Positions 37,371 through 46,912 of a DNA stretch of 64,000 nt are shown piece after piece. Origin of the DNA: Arhodomonas sp051195215 (GTDB lineage: Bacteria; Pseudomonadota; Gammaproteobacteria; Nitrococcales; Nitrococcaceae); contig NZ_JBNAZM010000023.1 in NCBI RefSeq assembly GCF_051195215.1, positions 1 to 64,000 of the forward strand. Reading direction: 5' to 3'. A program made the position numbers and the translations under genes. Below the pieces are notes generated by a model. It saw only the letters and a program-made list of their open reading frames with translations, searched no databases and was not told the origin of the DNA. Every line of letters begins with the position of its first letter. Position 1 is the stretch's first letter.

Positions 37371-38138
37371 TCAGACCGGCAGGAACGCGCGCCGGTCGCC
37401 ATCGCTGAGAATCCGGATGGGGTGGCCGTAGAGGCGGGCGAGGGTGGTCTCGTCGAGTACGTCTGCAGTGGCGCCGAAGCAGACCTGGCCGTCACCGAAG
37501 AGCAGCAGCAGGTGATCGCAGAAGCGGTCGGCGAGGTTGACGTCGTGCAGGCTCATGACCACCGCACCCTTGGTCTCCTGCGCCCGGCGGGTGATCAGCG
37601 CCAGCAGGTTCACCTGGTGGTGGAGGTCCAGGTGGTTGCTAGGCTCGTCGAGCACATACACGGCGGGCGCCTGGGTGAGCACGGTGGCCAGCGCCAGGCG
37701 TCTGCGCTCGCCGCCGGACAGCGTGGAGACCGGGCGGTCGGCGAGCTCGGCGAGGCCCACTTCGTCGAGCGCCGCTTCGGCGGCTGTGGTGTCCGTCTCG
37801 CCCTCCCATTGCCAGGCCCCGAGCCAGGGGTGGCGGCCGATCAGGGCAGTCTCCAGCACCGTGGCGGGGAAGGGGTCGTGGTTGTCCTGAGGCATGAGCC
37901 CCAGGCGTCGGGCGATGGCGCGACGGCCGAGATGTGTCAGGGATGTGCCGTCGAGCAGGATCCGGCCGCTGTCAGGGGAGCGAAGGCCGGCGAGGGTGTG
38001 CAGCAGGGTCGTCTTGCCCGTGCCGTTGGCGCCGAGTACCCCCCAGCATTCGCCGGCGCCGACGCTGAAATCGAGTGTCCGGCACACGCTTTGTCCGGCG
38101 ATGGACACCGACAGGGCCTCGGCTGCGAGCAGGCTCAC
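37371..38138 (-). CDS. btuD: Vitamin B12 ABC transporter ATPase BtuD-like
   Basis: The product has 255 residues. Walker A is VLGANGTGKTTLLHTLAG, the signature LSGGERRRLALATVL and Walker B VYVLDEPSNHLDLHHQ. RLGLMPQDNHDPFPATVLET is the Q-loop region typical of FecCD-type ATPases. It pairs with BtuC (four-base overlap) and with BtuF. It lies upstream of the riboswitch and so may be transcribed from the thiS-trmB side. Confidence 0.9.
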   Translation of the reverse strand: MSLLAAEALSVSIAGQSVCRTLDFSVGAGECWGVLGANGTGKTTLLHTLAGLRSPDSGRILLDGTSLTHLGRRAIARRLGLMPQDNHDPFPATVLETALIGRHPWLGAWQWEGETDTTAAEAALDEVGLAELADRPVSTLSGGERRRLALATVLTQAPAVYVLDEPSNHLDLHHQVNLLALITRRAQETKGAVVMSLHDVNLADRFCDHLLLLFGDGQVCFGATADVLDETTLARLYGHPIRILSDGDRRAFLPV

Positions 38139-39118
38139 GACGGCACCTCACGACCCCCACGGTGGAGAAGAAACAGGAACACGGGCACGCCGATGAACAC
38201 CGAGAAGACGCCCACCGGCAATTGCTGCGGGGCGAAGGCGGTGCGCGCGAGGGTATCGGCGAGCACTACGAACGTGCCGCCGAGCAGCACCGCGGCTGGC
38301 AGCAGCAAGCGGTGGTCGGCCCCCATGGCCAGCCGTAGCAAATGCGGGACGACCAGCCCCACGAACCCGACGCTGCCGGCGAGGGTGACGGCGGTGGCCG
38401 TGAGCAAGGAGGCCAGCAGATAGATGAGCAGCCGCAAGCCCCGCACGGAGACGCCGAGCGCCTGGGCCTGGAGCTCGCCACGGGCGAGCAGGTTGAGGTT
38501 GCGTGCCACTGCCAGTGCCGCGGTGAGGCCGACGATGAGTACCACAGCCGGTCCTGCCGCCGACGGGGCGGTGGCGAGGTCGCCCATGAGCCAGAAGAGC
38601 ATGCCGCGGACGTCGGTGGGCGGCCCGACGGCGAGTAGGAAACTCACCACCGCGCTCCAGCCCGCGGCGACCACCACGCCGTTGAGAAGCAACCGTGTGG
38701 GCGTCCAGCCGCCACGGCCGTGGGCGAGACCGAAGACCAGCAGCATCGAGGTCAGCGCACCGGCGAAGGCGCCGCCGGAGGTCCACAGGGCGCCGAGGCC
38801 AAGAAGAATGGTCGAGAGCGCGCCGACGGCGGCGCCGCCGGAAATGCCCAGCACGTACGGGTCGGCGAGGGGGTTGCGCAGTAGCACCTGCATCAGCGCT
38901 CCGGCGAGGGCGAGCAGCCCGCCGGTGACGAACCCGGCGGCCGCACGCGGCAGGCGCAGGCCCCAGACCACGTCACGGGCAGTACCTTCGCCGACGAGGG
39001 TCGCCAGCAGGTCGCCGGGACCGATGGCAAGGCTGCCTACGGCGGCCGCGATCAGGAAGCTCGCCAGTGCCAGGGCGGCGAGGCCCGTGAGCCAGCCAAG
39101 GCCTGCCCGCGGCATCAT
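38135..39118 (-). CDS. btuC: Vitamin B12 ABC transporter permease BtuC-like
   Basis: The product has 327 residues from the first of two adjacent ATG codons (39116-39118). About ten membrane helices are seen, with the FecCD signatures LRLPRAAAGFVTGGLLALAG, LLRNPLADPYVLGISGGAAV and GSVGFVGLVVPHLLRLAMGA. Its start overlaps the trmB stop by four bases, an unusual coupling of a tRNA methyltransferase with a vitamin transporter. Confidence 0.9.
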   Translation of the reverse strand: MMPRAGLGWLTGLAALALASFLIAAAVGSLAIGPGDLLATLVGEGTARDVVWGLRLPRAAAGFVTGGLLALAGALMQVLLRNPLADPYVLGISGGAAVGALSTILLGLGALWTSGGAFAGALTSMLLVFGLAHGRGGWTPTRLLLNGVVVAAGWSAVVSFLLAVGPPTDVRGMLFWLMGDLATAPSAAGPAVVLIVGLTAALAVARNLNLLARGELQAQALGVSVRGLRLLIYLLASLLTATAVTLAGSVGFVGLVVPHLLRLAMGADHRLLLPAAVLLGGTFVVLADTLARTAFAPQQLPVGVFSVFIGVPVFLFLLHRGGREVPS

Positions 39119-39810
39119 CGACGGGTCAGGATGAGGTCCCAGACACCGTGGCCCTTGCTCAGCCCGCGGCGCTCGAACCTGGTTTCGGGGCGTTCGCCGC
39201 GGTCCGGGGCGAATCCGGCGTGGGGGTTGTCGAAGTCCGGATTTGCCGAGACCACTTCCAGCATGTGCTCGGCGTAGTCGGCCCAGTCCGTGGCGAGATG
39301 CAGAAAGCCTCCGCTGGCGAGGCGCTCGGCGACCAGCGCCAGCCACGGCGGCTGTACCATGCGCCGCTTGTGATGGCGTTTCTTCGGCCACGGATCCGGG
39401 AAGAAGAGCTGCAGGCCGGCCAGCGAGCCGGGGGCGATGTGGCGGCGGAGCACTTCCACCGCGTCGGCGCATATCACCCGGACGTTGTCCGTGCCTTCGG
39501 CGTCGAGCTGGCGCAGCAGGCGGCCGACGCCGGAACGGTAGACCTCGATCCCCAGGTAGTTGCGTTCCGGGTGGCGCGCGGCGAGCTCAGCCAGGGCCTC
39601 GCCGTCACCGAACCCCACGTCCAGCACGACCGGCGCCTGGCGACCAAAGGCGGCGGCGAGATCCAGCAGGCCCTCCGCGGGCTCGATGCCGTACCGCGGG
39701 TAGAGGGTATCCAGCGCCCGTTGCTGCCCTTCGGTCAGCCGCCCTTCCCGGCGGACGAAAGAGCGAATGGGGCGATGCCGGGGTTCGTTGATGTTTGCGC
39801 TCTCGGTCAC
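39115..39810 (-). CDS. trmB: tRNA (guanine-N7-)-methyltransferase TrmB
   Basis: The product has 231 residues. It has the RSFVRREGRLTEGQQRALDT opening, the AdoMet loop VVLDVGFGDGEALAELAARH, the signature LQLFFPDPWPKKRHHKRRMV, and the C-terminal TRFERRGLSKGHGVWDL. It methylates G46 in tRNA variable loops. It lies between thiG and btuC on the same strand. Confidence 0.96.
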   Translation of the reverse strand: MTESANINEPRHRPIRSFVRREGRLTEGQQRALDTLYPRYGIEPAEGLLDLAAAFGRQAPVVLDVGFGDGEALAELAARHPERNYLGIEVYRSGVGRLLRQLDAEGTDNVRVICADAVEVLRRHIAPGSLAGLQLFFPDPWPKKRHHKRRMVQPPWLALVAERLASGGFLHLATDWADYAEHMLEVVSANPDFDNPHAGFAPDRGERPETRFERRGLSKGHGVWDLILTRR

Positions 39811-39905
39811 GGATCTGCCACTGGCCGCTGTACGGGTCGATTGTGGTGTGTGTCGCCTGCCACGGGCGGGCGGAGGCGGAAACCGGTTGCCCGCGACGTG
39901 CCCGT

Positions 39906-40688
39906 TCAGAAGAACGTGCCCTCGATCGGCGATGAAGCGCTGGCGAAGCGCTTCTTCGCGATGCGTCCGGCACGGTAGGCTTCGCGCCCGGCCTCGACGG
40001 CCTTGCGCATCGCCGAGGCCATGAGCACCGGGTTCCGGGCGCCGGCAATGGCGGTATTCATCAGCACGCCGTCGCAGCCGATTTCCATGGCCACGGAGGC
40101 GTCCGATGCCGTGCCCACGCCCGCATCCACCAACACCGGCACGCTGGCGTTCTCGATGATGGTGATGATGTTGTACGGATTCTGGATGCCGAGCCCCGAA
40201 CCGATGGGGGCGGCCAACGGCATCACCGCGACACAGCCGATGTCTTCGAGGCGGCGGGCGATGATGGGGTCGTCAGAGGTGTAGACCATCACGTCGAAGC
40301 CGTCGGCGACGAGTTGCGCTGCGGCGTCGAGGGTGGCGGGGATGTCCGGATAGAGCGTGCGCTCGTCTCCCAGAACCTCCAGCTTCACCAGGTTGTGACC
40401 GTCGAGCAGCTCCCGGGCCAGGCGGCAGGTGCGTACTGCATCCTTTGCGGTATAGCAGCCGGCGGTATTGGGGAGGATCGTGTAGCGCTCCGGCAGGACC
40501 ACGTCGAGCAGGTTGGGCTCATCCGGCTTCTGGCCGATGTTGCTTCGGCGGATGGCGACGGTGACGATTTCTGCGCCGCTCGCGCGGATGGCAGCATCCG
40601 TCTGCTCGAGATCTTTGTACTTGCCGGTGCCGATCAGCAATCTGGACTCGAAGCTCCGGCCGGCGACTACGAGGTTGTCTTCGCTCAT
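39906..40688 (-). CDS. thiG: Thiazole synthase ThiG
   Basis: The product has 260 residues from the ATG at 40686-40688, with the imine-forming lysine in NLVKLEVLGDERTLYPD. ILPNTAGCYTAKDAVRTCRL, PLAAPIGSGLGIQNPYN and VDAGVGTASDASVAMEIGCD GVLMNTAIAG are family hallmarks. It forms the thiazole phosphate of thiamine using ThiS-thiocarboxylate. thiS lies 85 bases upstream. Confidence 0.96.
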   Translation of the reverse strand: MSEDNLVVAGRSFESRLLIGTGKYKDLEQTDAAIRASGAEIVTVAIRRSNIGQKPDEPNLLDVVLPERYTILPNTAGCYTAKDAVRTCRLARELLDGHNLVKLEVLGDERTLYPDIPATLDAAAQLVADGFDVMVYTSDDPIIARRLEDIGCVAVMPLAAPIGSGLGIQNPYNIITIIENASVPVLVDAGVGTASDASVAMEIGCDGVLMNTAIAGARNPVLMASAMRKAVEAGREAYRAGRIAKKRFASASSPIEGTFF

Positions 40689-40773
40689 AAGTCGAATGCG
40701 GGTTACCAGCCACACGGCACGGCCGCGCCGAGTGCGCGGTGCGTGCATCCAGGGGCGGTTGAATCGCCGGCGG

Positions 40774-40995
40774 TCACCCGCCGCCGATGGCGTGTACGAT
40801 CTCGACCCGGTCACCGGGTTTCAGCGCATGCGCGTCGAAGCGGCTGCGCGGGACCAGGTCCTCGTTGACTTCGATGGCGATGCGCCGCCCCCCGAGCCCG
40901 AGCGACGTCACCAGGTCGGCGAGCGTTTGCCCCGGCGTGAACGGCTGCGCTTCGCCATTGACGATGATTTCGCGACGGTGGACGGTCTCTTCCAT
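40774..40995 (-). CDS. thiS: Sulfur carrier protein ThiS
   Basis: The product has 73 residues with a ubiquitin-like fold (IIVNGEAQPFTPGQTLADLV, IAIEVNEDLVPRSRFDAHAL) and the C-terminal Gly-Gly needed for thiocarboxylation. Here the tail is AIGGG, one Gly more than the usual end. It donates sulfur to ThiG. It is the first gene of this minus-strand group and diverges from cas1, with about 250 bases between them. Confidence 0.93.
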   Translation of the reverse strand: MEETVHRREIIVNGEAQPFTPGQTLADLVTSLGLGGRRIAIEVNEDLVPRSRFDAHALKPGDRVEIVHAIGGG

Positions 40996-41247
40996 CACGC
41001 CGCCATTGTATACCAAGCCGCGCCGGGGGCGAAAATGTACGCCTCGCTTGCGTGGGCAGTGGTTTCCTCCCCCCTCTCCGGCCAGTCCCTGGACGGCCAT
41101 GTTTATTGCTCGGTAAGGTGCATTCCAAAGGCATCGATGAGCCCTGCTTCGTTCAGAGCGCATCTTCGTCGGTGTCCAAACAACAAGATGGTGGCAAGTG
41201 CAGGCGAGTCGCCGGTAGCTGTCGCGGCGTCCGGGGGGTAGTTCGTA

Positions 41248-42225
41248 ATGGACGATTTTTCCGCGGGGGATCTGAAAACCATCCTGCACTCCAAGCGGGC
41301 GAACATCTACTACCTCCAGCACTGTCGCGTCCTGGTCAAAGGCGGGCGAGTCGAGTTCGTCACGGATGAGGGCCGGCGTTCGCTGTACTGGAATATCCCC
41401 ATCGCGAACACAACGACGGTCCTGCTGGGCACGGGGACCTCGATCACCCAGGCGGCGATGCGCGAGCTCGCCCGGGCCGGCGTGCTGGTCGGGTTCTGTG
41501 GCGGCGGCGGGACGCCGCTGTTCAGCGCCAACGAGATGGACGTCGAGGTTGCCTGGTTCAGCCCGCAGAGCGAGTACCGGCCGACCGAGTATCTGCAGGC
41601 CTGGGTGGCGTTCTGGTTCGAGGAATCACAGCGCCTGGAGGCCGCGCGGTGCTTCCAGTGGGCGCGGCTGAAGCGGATACGCGAGAACTGGCTGGATAAC
41701 CGTGCGCTTGCGGATGCGGGCTTCGGGGTGGCACGTGAGCCGCTGACGCATTTGGTGGAGCGCACGGAAGCGGCGGTGGCCGCGGCACCGGACACGGTGG
41801 AGCTGCTGACGCTGGAGGCGCGGCTCACCAAGCAGCTGTTCGCCATGGCCGCCGGCGCGGTGGACTACGGCGAGTTCACCCGGGCGAAGCGCGGGAGCGG
41901 CACGGACCCGGCGAACCGGTTCCTGGATCACGGCAACTACCTGGCCTACGGGCTCGGTGCGACAGCCACCTGGGTGCTGGGGCTGCCACACGGCCTGTCG
42001 GTCCTCCACGGCAAGACCCGGCGGGGCGGGCTCGTCTTCGACGTGGCCGACCTCGTCAAGGACGCGGTCATCCTCCCGCAGGCATTCATCTCCGCCATGC
42101 GCGGCGACGAGGAGCAGGAGTTCCGTCAGGCCTGCATCGAGCAGCTCACCCGTACGGAATCCCTGGATTTCATGATCGATACGCTGAAATCCGTGGCCGT
42201 CACGCTCGGGACGCCCGCCCAATGA
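41248..42225 (+). CDS. cas1: Type I-F CRISPR-associated endonuclease Cas1
   Basis: The product has 325 residues starting MDDFSAGDLKTILHSKRANI. Metal-binding active-site residues are Glu190 (LTLEARLTKQ), His254 (SVLHGKTRRG), Asp265 and Asp268 (VFDVADLVKD), the same numbering as in Pseudomonas aeruginosa Cas1. It integrates new spacers together with the Cas2-3 fusion. The stop overlaps the cas3 start by four bases. It opens the operon cas1-cas3-csy1-csy2-csy3-cas6f. Confidence 0.97.
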   Translation: MDDFSAGDLKTILHSKRANIYYLQHCRVLVKGGRVEFVTDEGRRSLYWNIPIANTTTVLLGTGTSITQAAMRELARAGVLVGFCGGGGTPLFSANEMDVEVAWFSPQSEYRPTEYLQAWVAFWFEESQRLEAARCFQWARLKRIRENWLDNRALADAGFGVAREPLTHLVERTEAAVAAAPDTVELLTLEARLTKQLFAMAAGAVDYGEFTRAKRGSGTDPANRFLDHGNYLAYGLGATATWVLGLPHGLSVLHGKTRRGGLVFDVADLVKDAVILPQAFISAMRGDEEQEFRQACIEQLTRTESLDFMIDTLKSVAVTLGTPAQ

Positions 42226-45200
42226 ACGTGCTGCTCGTCTCCCAGTGCAGCAAGAACGCTCTGAAGGAGACGCGGCGGATCCTCGACCAGTTCGCGGAAC
42301 GCCGTGGCGAGCGCACCTGGCAGACGCCCATCACCCAGGCCGGGTTGGACACTTTGCGCCGCCTGCTCCGGCGCAGTGCGCGCAAGAATACCGCCGTGGC
42401 CTGCCACTGGATACGCGGGCGCGACCACAGCGAGCTGCTGTGGATTGTCGGCGATGCCGGGCGGTTCAATACGCGCGGTGCCGTACCCACGGAGACCACG
42501 CGCAGGGATATCCTGCGGCGGGCGGACGAGAACGACTGGCACACCGGGGAAGACATCCTCCTGCTGGCCAGCCTGGCGGCCCTGCTGCACGATCTGGGCA
42601 AGGCGTGCGCCGCCTTCCAGCTGCGCCTGCACGACCCCGCCGGCGCGACGCGCAACCTCTACAGGCACGAATGGATCAGCCTGCGACTGTTCGAGGCGTT
42701 TGTCGCCGGTGATGACGACGCCACGTGGCTCGCGCGGCTGGCCGGTCTGGACGCGGACGACGCCCCCTGGTTGGAACGGCTGGTGCGCGACGGCCTGGAC
42801 GACGGCCCTGCCTCACCGTTTTCTTCGCTGCCGCCGCTGGCGGCCGCGGTGGGCTGGCTCATCGTCACCCATCACCGCCTGCCGGAGATGCCGCGATCCG
42901 CCGATGATGGCGGATTCCAGGTGGCACAGCTGCGGGATCTGCCCTCGCTCATTACCGCGGACTGGAATGACGACGTCCCTCACGAGCGTGATCTCCGTGA
43001 GCTACCCGGTTACTGGCGTTTCGACCACCCGTTGCCAGTGACTACCGGCAAGTGGCGGAGCCGGGCAGCGCGCATAGCCCACCGGATGCGTCGTCGTCTC
43101 GATCACTATCAACAGCAGTGGCTGGACAACCCCTACGTGATGCATCTCGCCCGGCTGAGCCTGATGCTGGCGGACCATCACTACTCCAGCCTGGAGGATC
43201 CCGGCCAGCGCACCCGCGGCGAGCGCGGATATCCCCTCTACGCCAATACCGTGCGCCGCACCGGGGCCCTGAACCAGCCCCTGGACGAGCACCTCCTCGG
43301 CGTGGAGGCCGGGGCGCGCCGGGTCAGCGGCACGCTGCCCGGTGTCGAGCGCTACCTGCCGCGGCTGGCCCGCCACCGCGGGTTCCGCCGCCGCAGCGCC
43401 GACCCACGCTTCCGCTGGCAGGATCGGGCCTACGACCTCGCGGCCTCCCTGCGTGAACGCGCGCAGGCGCAGGGGTTTTTCGGCGTCAACCTGGCATCGA
43501 CGGGCTGCGGCAAGACCCTGGCCAACGGCCGGATCCTGTATGCCCTCGCGGACCCGGACAGCGGGGCACGATTCTCGATCGCCCTCGGCCTGCGCACGCT
43601 CACGCTTCAGACCGGGCGTGCGTATCGGACGCTGCTGAACCTCGGCGAGGACGAGCTCGCCGTGCGCACCGGCGGATCGGCGAGCCGCGCGCTGTTCGAG
43701 CACTTCGAGGCGGAGGCGGACGCCAGCGGCTCGGCCTCCAGCCAGCGCCTCATGGAGGAGGACGCCCATGTCTATTTCGAGGGGGATTTCGGCAATCATC
43801 CCCTGCTGCGCCAGCTCGCCCATGACCCGGGCATGCGCGCCCTGATCGCCGCGCCGATCCTCGTCTCCACCGTGGATCACCTGGTGCCCGCCACCGACGG
43901 ACTCCGTGGTGGGCGCCAGATCGCCCCCATGCTGCGGCTGCTCAGCGGCGACCTCGTGCTCGACGAGGTGGACGACTTCGACCTGAACGACCTTCCCGCG
44001 CTGACGCGCCTGGTCAACTGGGCCGGCATGCTCGGCACGCGGGTGCTGCTCTCCTCGGCCACCCTGGCGCCATCGCTGGTGGAAGGGCTGTTCCAGGCCT
44101 ACCGGGCGGGCCGGGCCGTGTATCAGCGCAACCGTGGTGAGCCGGGGCGGGCAGTGAGCATCACCTGCGCCTGGTTCGACGAGAGCGACCGCCGGCACGT
44201 GGACTGCCCGGATGCCGAGTCGTTCACCGCCGCCCATGGGGCATTCGCCGGCCGGCGTCGGGAGCGTCTGGCCGAGGTGGCGGTGAGGCGCCGGGCGGCG
44301 CTGGTGCCCGTGGCGGCATCGCGGGAGACCGGGGCGCCGACCATCGCCGAACAGCTTGCGGCGGAGATGCGCCGGCAGGCACTCGACCTCCACCAGCGGC
44401 ACCACAGTGTCGACCCTCCCAGCGGCAGGCGGGTGAGCTTCGGCCTGATCCGCATGGCGAACATCGAGCCCCTGGTGCAGGTCGCCCGCGCCCTGCTGGC
44501 AGCCGGTGCGCCGGAGGGCTGCCGCATTCACCTGTGCGTGTATCACGCGCAGTTCCCGCTGGTCATGCGCTCGACCATCGAGCGTCATCTGGACGGTGCC
44601 CTCGACCGCCGTGACGAGATGGCCGTGTTCGAGCGCCCGGACGTACGGGCCTGCATCGACGGTGCCGGCGAGGCGGATCAGCTGTTCGTCGTCCTGGGCT
44701 CGCCGGTGACGGAGGTCGGCCGGGACCACGACTACGACTGGGCCGTGGTCGAGCCCTCCTCGATGCGCTCGCTCATCCAGCTCGCCGGCCGGGTGCGGCG
44801 GCACCGGGTTACCTCCTGTGAAACCCCGAATATCGCCTTGCTGGCCAGCAACTACAAGGCCGTGGAAGCGCCCGGCAACGTCGCTTTCACGCGCCCCGGT
44901 TTCGAGGGCGACGGGCCATGGCGGCTCAGGAGTCACGATCTGCACGACCTGCTTGCCCCCGACGAGTACCAAACGGTGGATGCCCGGCCGCGCATTACCG
45001 AACGCAGCGAGTTGCGCCCCCGCGACAGCCTGGTGGACCTGGAGCACGCCCGCCTGCGTGCCGCGCTGCTGCCCGGGGAGTCGGGGCCGGGCCGCGCCAT
45101 GACGGCGCGGGAGCGGCGCGCCATGAAGGCGCCACCCGCACCACCGCTCAATGCCGCGAGCTGGTACGGCCTCCCGCGGGCGGACCTCAGCGGCGTGCTC

Positions 45201-45557
45201 CAGCGCAAACAGCCGTTCCGGCAGCAGACCCGGGAGGAGGCCGAGCTGGTGCTGATGCCCGACGACGCCGGCGAGCACTGGCACCTCAGGGAGCTGTGGC
45301 ACGAGCCGGGCAAGCGGGGTGCCCCTCTCTATCTGGACGCAGACGACCGGCTGGAGCGCTCGGCCTCGGAGGGCATGCAGGGCGAGCGCATCACGCCCTG
45401 GATCGGCACCGGCTATCTCGACATCCTCGCGGCCCTGGCGGAGGACCTGGATCAGCCGCTGGAAGAGTGCGCGCGTCAATTCGGTGTTGTGACCGTGCCA
45501 CGGAACGATCGGGGGTGGTGCTATCACGAGCTCCTGGGCTTCACGAAACGCCGCTGA
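42222..45557 (+). CDS. cas3: Type I-F Cas2-Cas3 fusion nuclease-helicase
   Basis: The product has 1111 residues, typical for I-F. Residues 1-95 are a Cas2 domain (MNVLLVSQCSKNALKETRRI). The HD nuclease motif is LLHDLGKAC (His123, Asp124). The helicase has Walker A in STGCGKTLANG (about 427), the DEAD-box position LVLDEVDDFDL (about 580), SSATLAPS, and the arginine finger motif LAGRVRRHRV. Cas3 is recruited by Cascade to unwind and degrade target DNA. The Cas2 part joins Cas1 in adaptation. Confidence 0.97.
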   Translation: MNVLLVSQCSKNALKETRRILDQFAERRGERTWQTPITQAGLDTLRRLLRRSARKNTAVACHWIRGRDHSELLWIVGDAGRFNTRGAVPTETTRRDILRRADENDWHTGEDILLLASLAALLHDLGKACAAFQLRLHDPAGATRNLYRHEWISLRLFEAFVAGDDDATWLARLAGLDADDAPWLERLVRDGLDDGPASPFSSLPPLAAAVGWLIVTHHRLPEMPRSADDGGFQVAQLRDLPSLITADWNDDVPHERDLRELPGYWRFDHPLPVTTGKWRSRAARIAHRMRRRLDHYQQQWLDNPYVMHLARLSLMLADHHYSSLEDPGQRTRGERGYPLYANTVRRTGALNQPLDEHLLGVEAGARRVSGTLPGVERYLPRLARHRGFRRRSADPRFRWQDRAYDLAASLRERAQAQGFFGVNLASTGCGKTLANGRILYALADPDSGARFSIALGLRTLTLQTGRAYRTLLNLGEDELAVRTGGSASRALFEHFEAEADASGSASSQRLMEEDAHVYFEGDFGNHPLLRQLAHDPGMRALIAAPILVSTVDHLVPATDGLRGGRQIAPMLRLLSGDLVLDEVDDFDLNDLPALTRLVNWAGMLGTRVLLSSATLAPSLVEGLFQAYRAGRAVYQRNRGEPGRAVSITCAWFDESDRRHVDCPDAESFTAAHGAFAGRRRERLAEVAVRRRAALVPVAASRETGAPTIAEQLAAEMRRQALDLHQRHHSVDPPSGRRVSFGLIRMANIEPLVQVARALLAAGAPEGCRIHLCVYHAQFPLVMRSTIERHLDGALDRRDEMAVFERPDVRACIDGAGEADQLFVVLGSPVTEVGRDHDYDWAVVEPSSMRSLIQLAGRVRRHRVTSCETPNIALLASNYKAVEAPGNVAFTRPGFEGDGPWRLRSHDLHDLLAPDEYQTVDARPRITERSELRPRDSLVDLEHARLRAALLPGESGPGRAMTARERRAMKAPPAPPLNAASWYGLPRADLSGVLQRKQPFRQQTREEAELVLMPDDAGEHWHLRELWHEPGKRGAPLYLDADDRLERSASEGMQGERITPWIGTGYLDILAALAEDLDQPLEECARQFGVVTVPRNDRGWCYHELLGFTKRR

Positions 45558-45595
45558 CGGCCCGGACCGTTGCCGAAGGCAAGGAGAAGGCACCG

Positions 45596-46912
45596 ATGGA
45601 GAGAACGATGCCGGACGACACTGACAGAGCCCTTCGCGAAACCGTGGAGGCGTTCATAGGCGAGCGATGTCAGGCGAAGCTCGACAAGCTAAAACCGGAC
45701 GACGACAGCCATTACGAGAAGCGCCAAGCGGTAATTGACCATCACCGCCGGGAAAACTGGCTCGCGGACGCCACGCGGCGCGTCGCTCAGCTGCAGGTGG
45801 TCACCCACGCGCTCAAGGCCACGCACCCGGATGCCAGGGGCACGAGCCTGTTCGCCCCGCCGGAGACGTTGCCGGCGCATCCGGCCGTGGGCACCCACGT
45901 CCTCGGTGACGGGGCGCCGCGGGACGTCGTGGGCAATGCCGCGGCGCTCGACGTCTACAAGTTCCTCCAGACCGAGCACGACGGCCGGTCCATGCTGGAT
46001 CGTGCCCTGGCCGGCGAGGCGGCTTTTGCAGCGGCCCTGAGCGACGATCCGGCGCAGGGGCAGGCGTGGATGGAGGCCTTTGCCGGCATCACCCGGGCCG
46101 GTCACGACCAGGCCAGCCATACACGCGCCAAGCAGGTCTACTGGCTCGTCGACGACGACCCCACCGACGATCGGGGGTTTCACCTGCTGGCGCCGTTATA
46201 CGCCACGAGCCTCGCGCATGCGGTCTTTCACGCGATCAACGAGGATCGCTTCGGCGAGGCGGCGAAGGCGGCACGGACGGCCCGGCGTGAACGTCGCTAC
46301 AGCGCCGTCGAGTCCCGCGAGTACCCGAAGCTGGCGGTGCAGAAATTCGGCGGGACCAAGCCCCAGAACATCTCCCAGCTTAACAGCGAGCGGCGCGGCA
46401 GCAATTACCTTCTGGCCTCGCTGCCGCCGGACTGGCGTTCCGCGGATGTACGGGCACCGCTCCATACCGACTCGGTATTTCCGCTCTTCGGCCGCCGCCG
46501 GCCCGTGCGCTCGGCGGTGAACGCGCTGCTGCGCTTCCTGCGCTCGGACCCGAAGCCGAACGTCGAGACCCGCCGCCACCGGGATGAGCTGCTGGCCGAG
46601 CTCACCGACGCGCTCCTGGTGTTCGCCGCCGAGCTGTCGGCACTGCCGCCGGGCTGGAGCGGCCACGCCGACTGTCACCTCGTCGAGGCGGAGTGCCTTT
46701 GGCTCGATCCCGACCGGGCGGCGGAGGACGCCGAGTTCGCCGCACGCCGGGCACAGGTGGACTGGCCGCAGGAGGTCCGCGAGCGCTTCGCCGACTGGCT
46801 CAACGGTCAGCTTCGGGACGCACTGCCGGTGGCTGACGCCGAGCGGCGTTTCTGGGCGGACCGGCTGGAGGCGGAAATGGACGAGCTGGAGGAGGCGCTG
46901 CCCCATGTCTGA
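45596..46912 (+). CDS. csy1: Type I-F Cascade subunit Csy1 (Cas8f)
   Basis: The product has 438 residues from the ATG at 45596, preceded by aaggag; the frame is open upstream inside cas3 but without family sequence. Recognisable segments are VEAFIGERCQAKLDKLKPDD, YPKLAVQKFGGTKPQNISQL and NSERRGSNYLLASLPPDWRS, all typical of Csy1. With Csy2 it caps the crRNA 5' handle and reads the PAM. Confidence 0.95.
   Translation: MERTMPDDTDRALRETVEAFIGERCQAKLDKLKPDDDSHYEKRQAVIDHHRRENWLADATRRVAQLQVVTHALKATHPDARGTSLFAPPETLPAHPAVGTHVLGDGAPRDVVGNAAALDVYKFLQTEHDGRSMLDRALAGEAAFAAALSDDPAQGQAWMEAFAGITRAGHDQASHTRAKQVYWLVDDDPTDDRGFHLLAPLYATSLAHAVFHAINEDRFGEAAKAARTARRERRYSAVESREYPKLAVQKFGGTKPQNISQLNSERRGSNYLLASLPPDWRSADVRAPLHTDSVFPLFGRRRPVRSAVNALLRFLRSDPKPNVETRRHRDELLAELTDALLVFAAELSALPPGWSGHADCHLVEAECLWLDPDRAAEDAEFAARRAQVDWPQEVRERFADWLNGQLRDALPVADAERRFWADRLEAEMDELEEALPHV

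Noticed and set aside
43002..45593. Long minus-strand open frame opposite cas3
   Set aside because: It is a shadow of the verified Cas2-Cas3 gene and has no domain features of its own.
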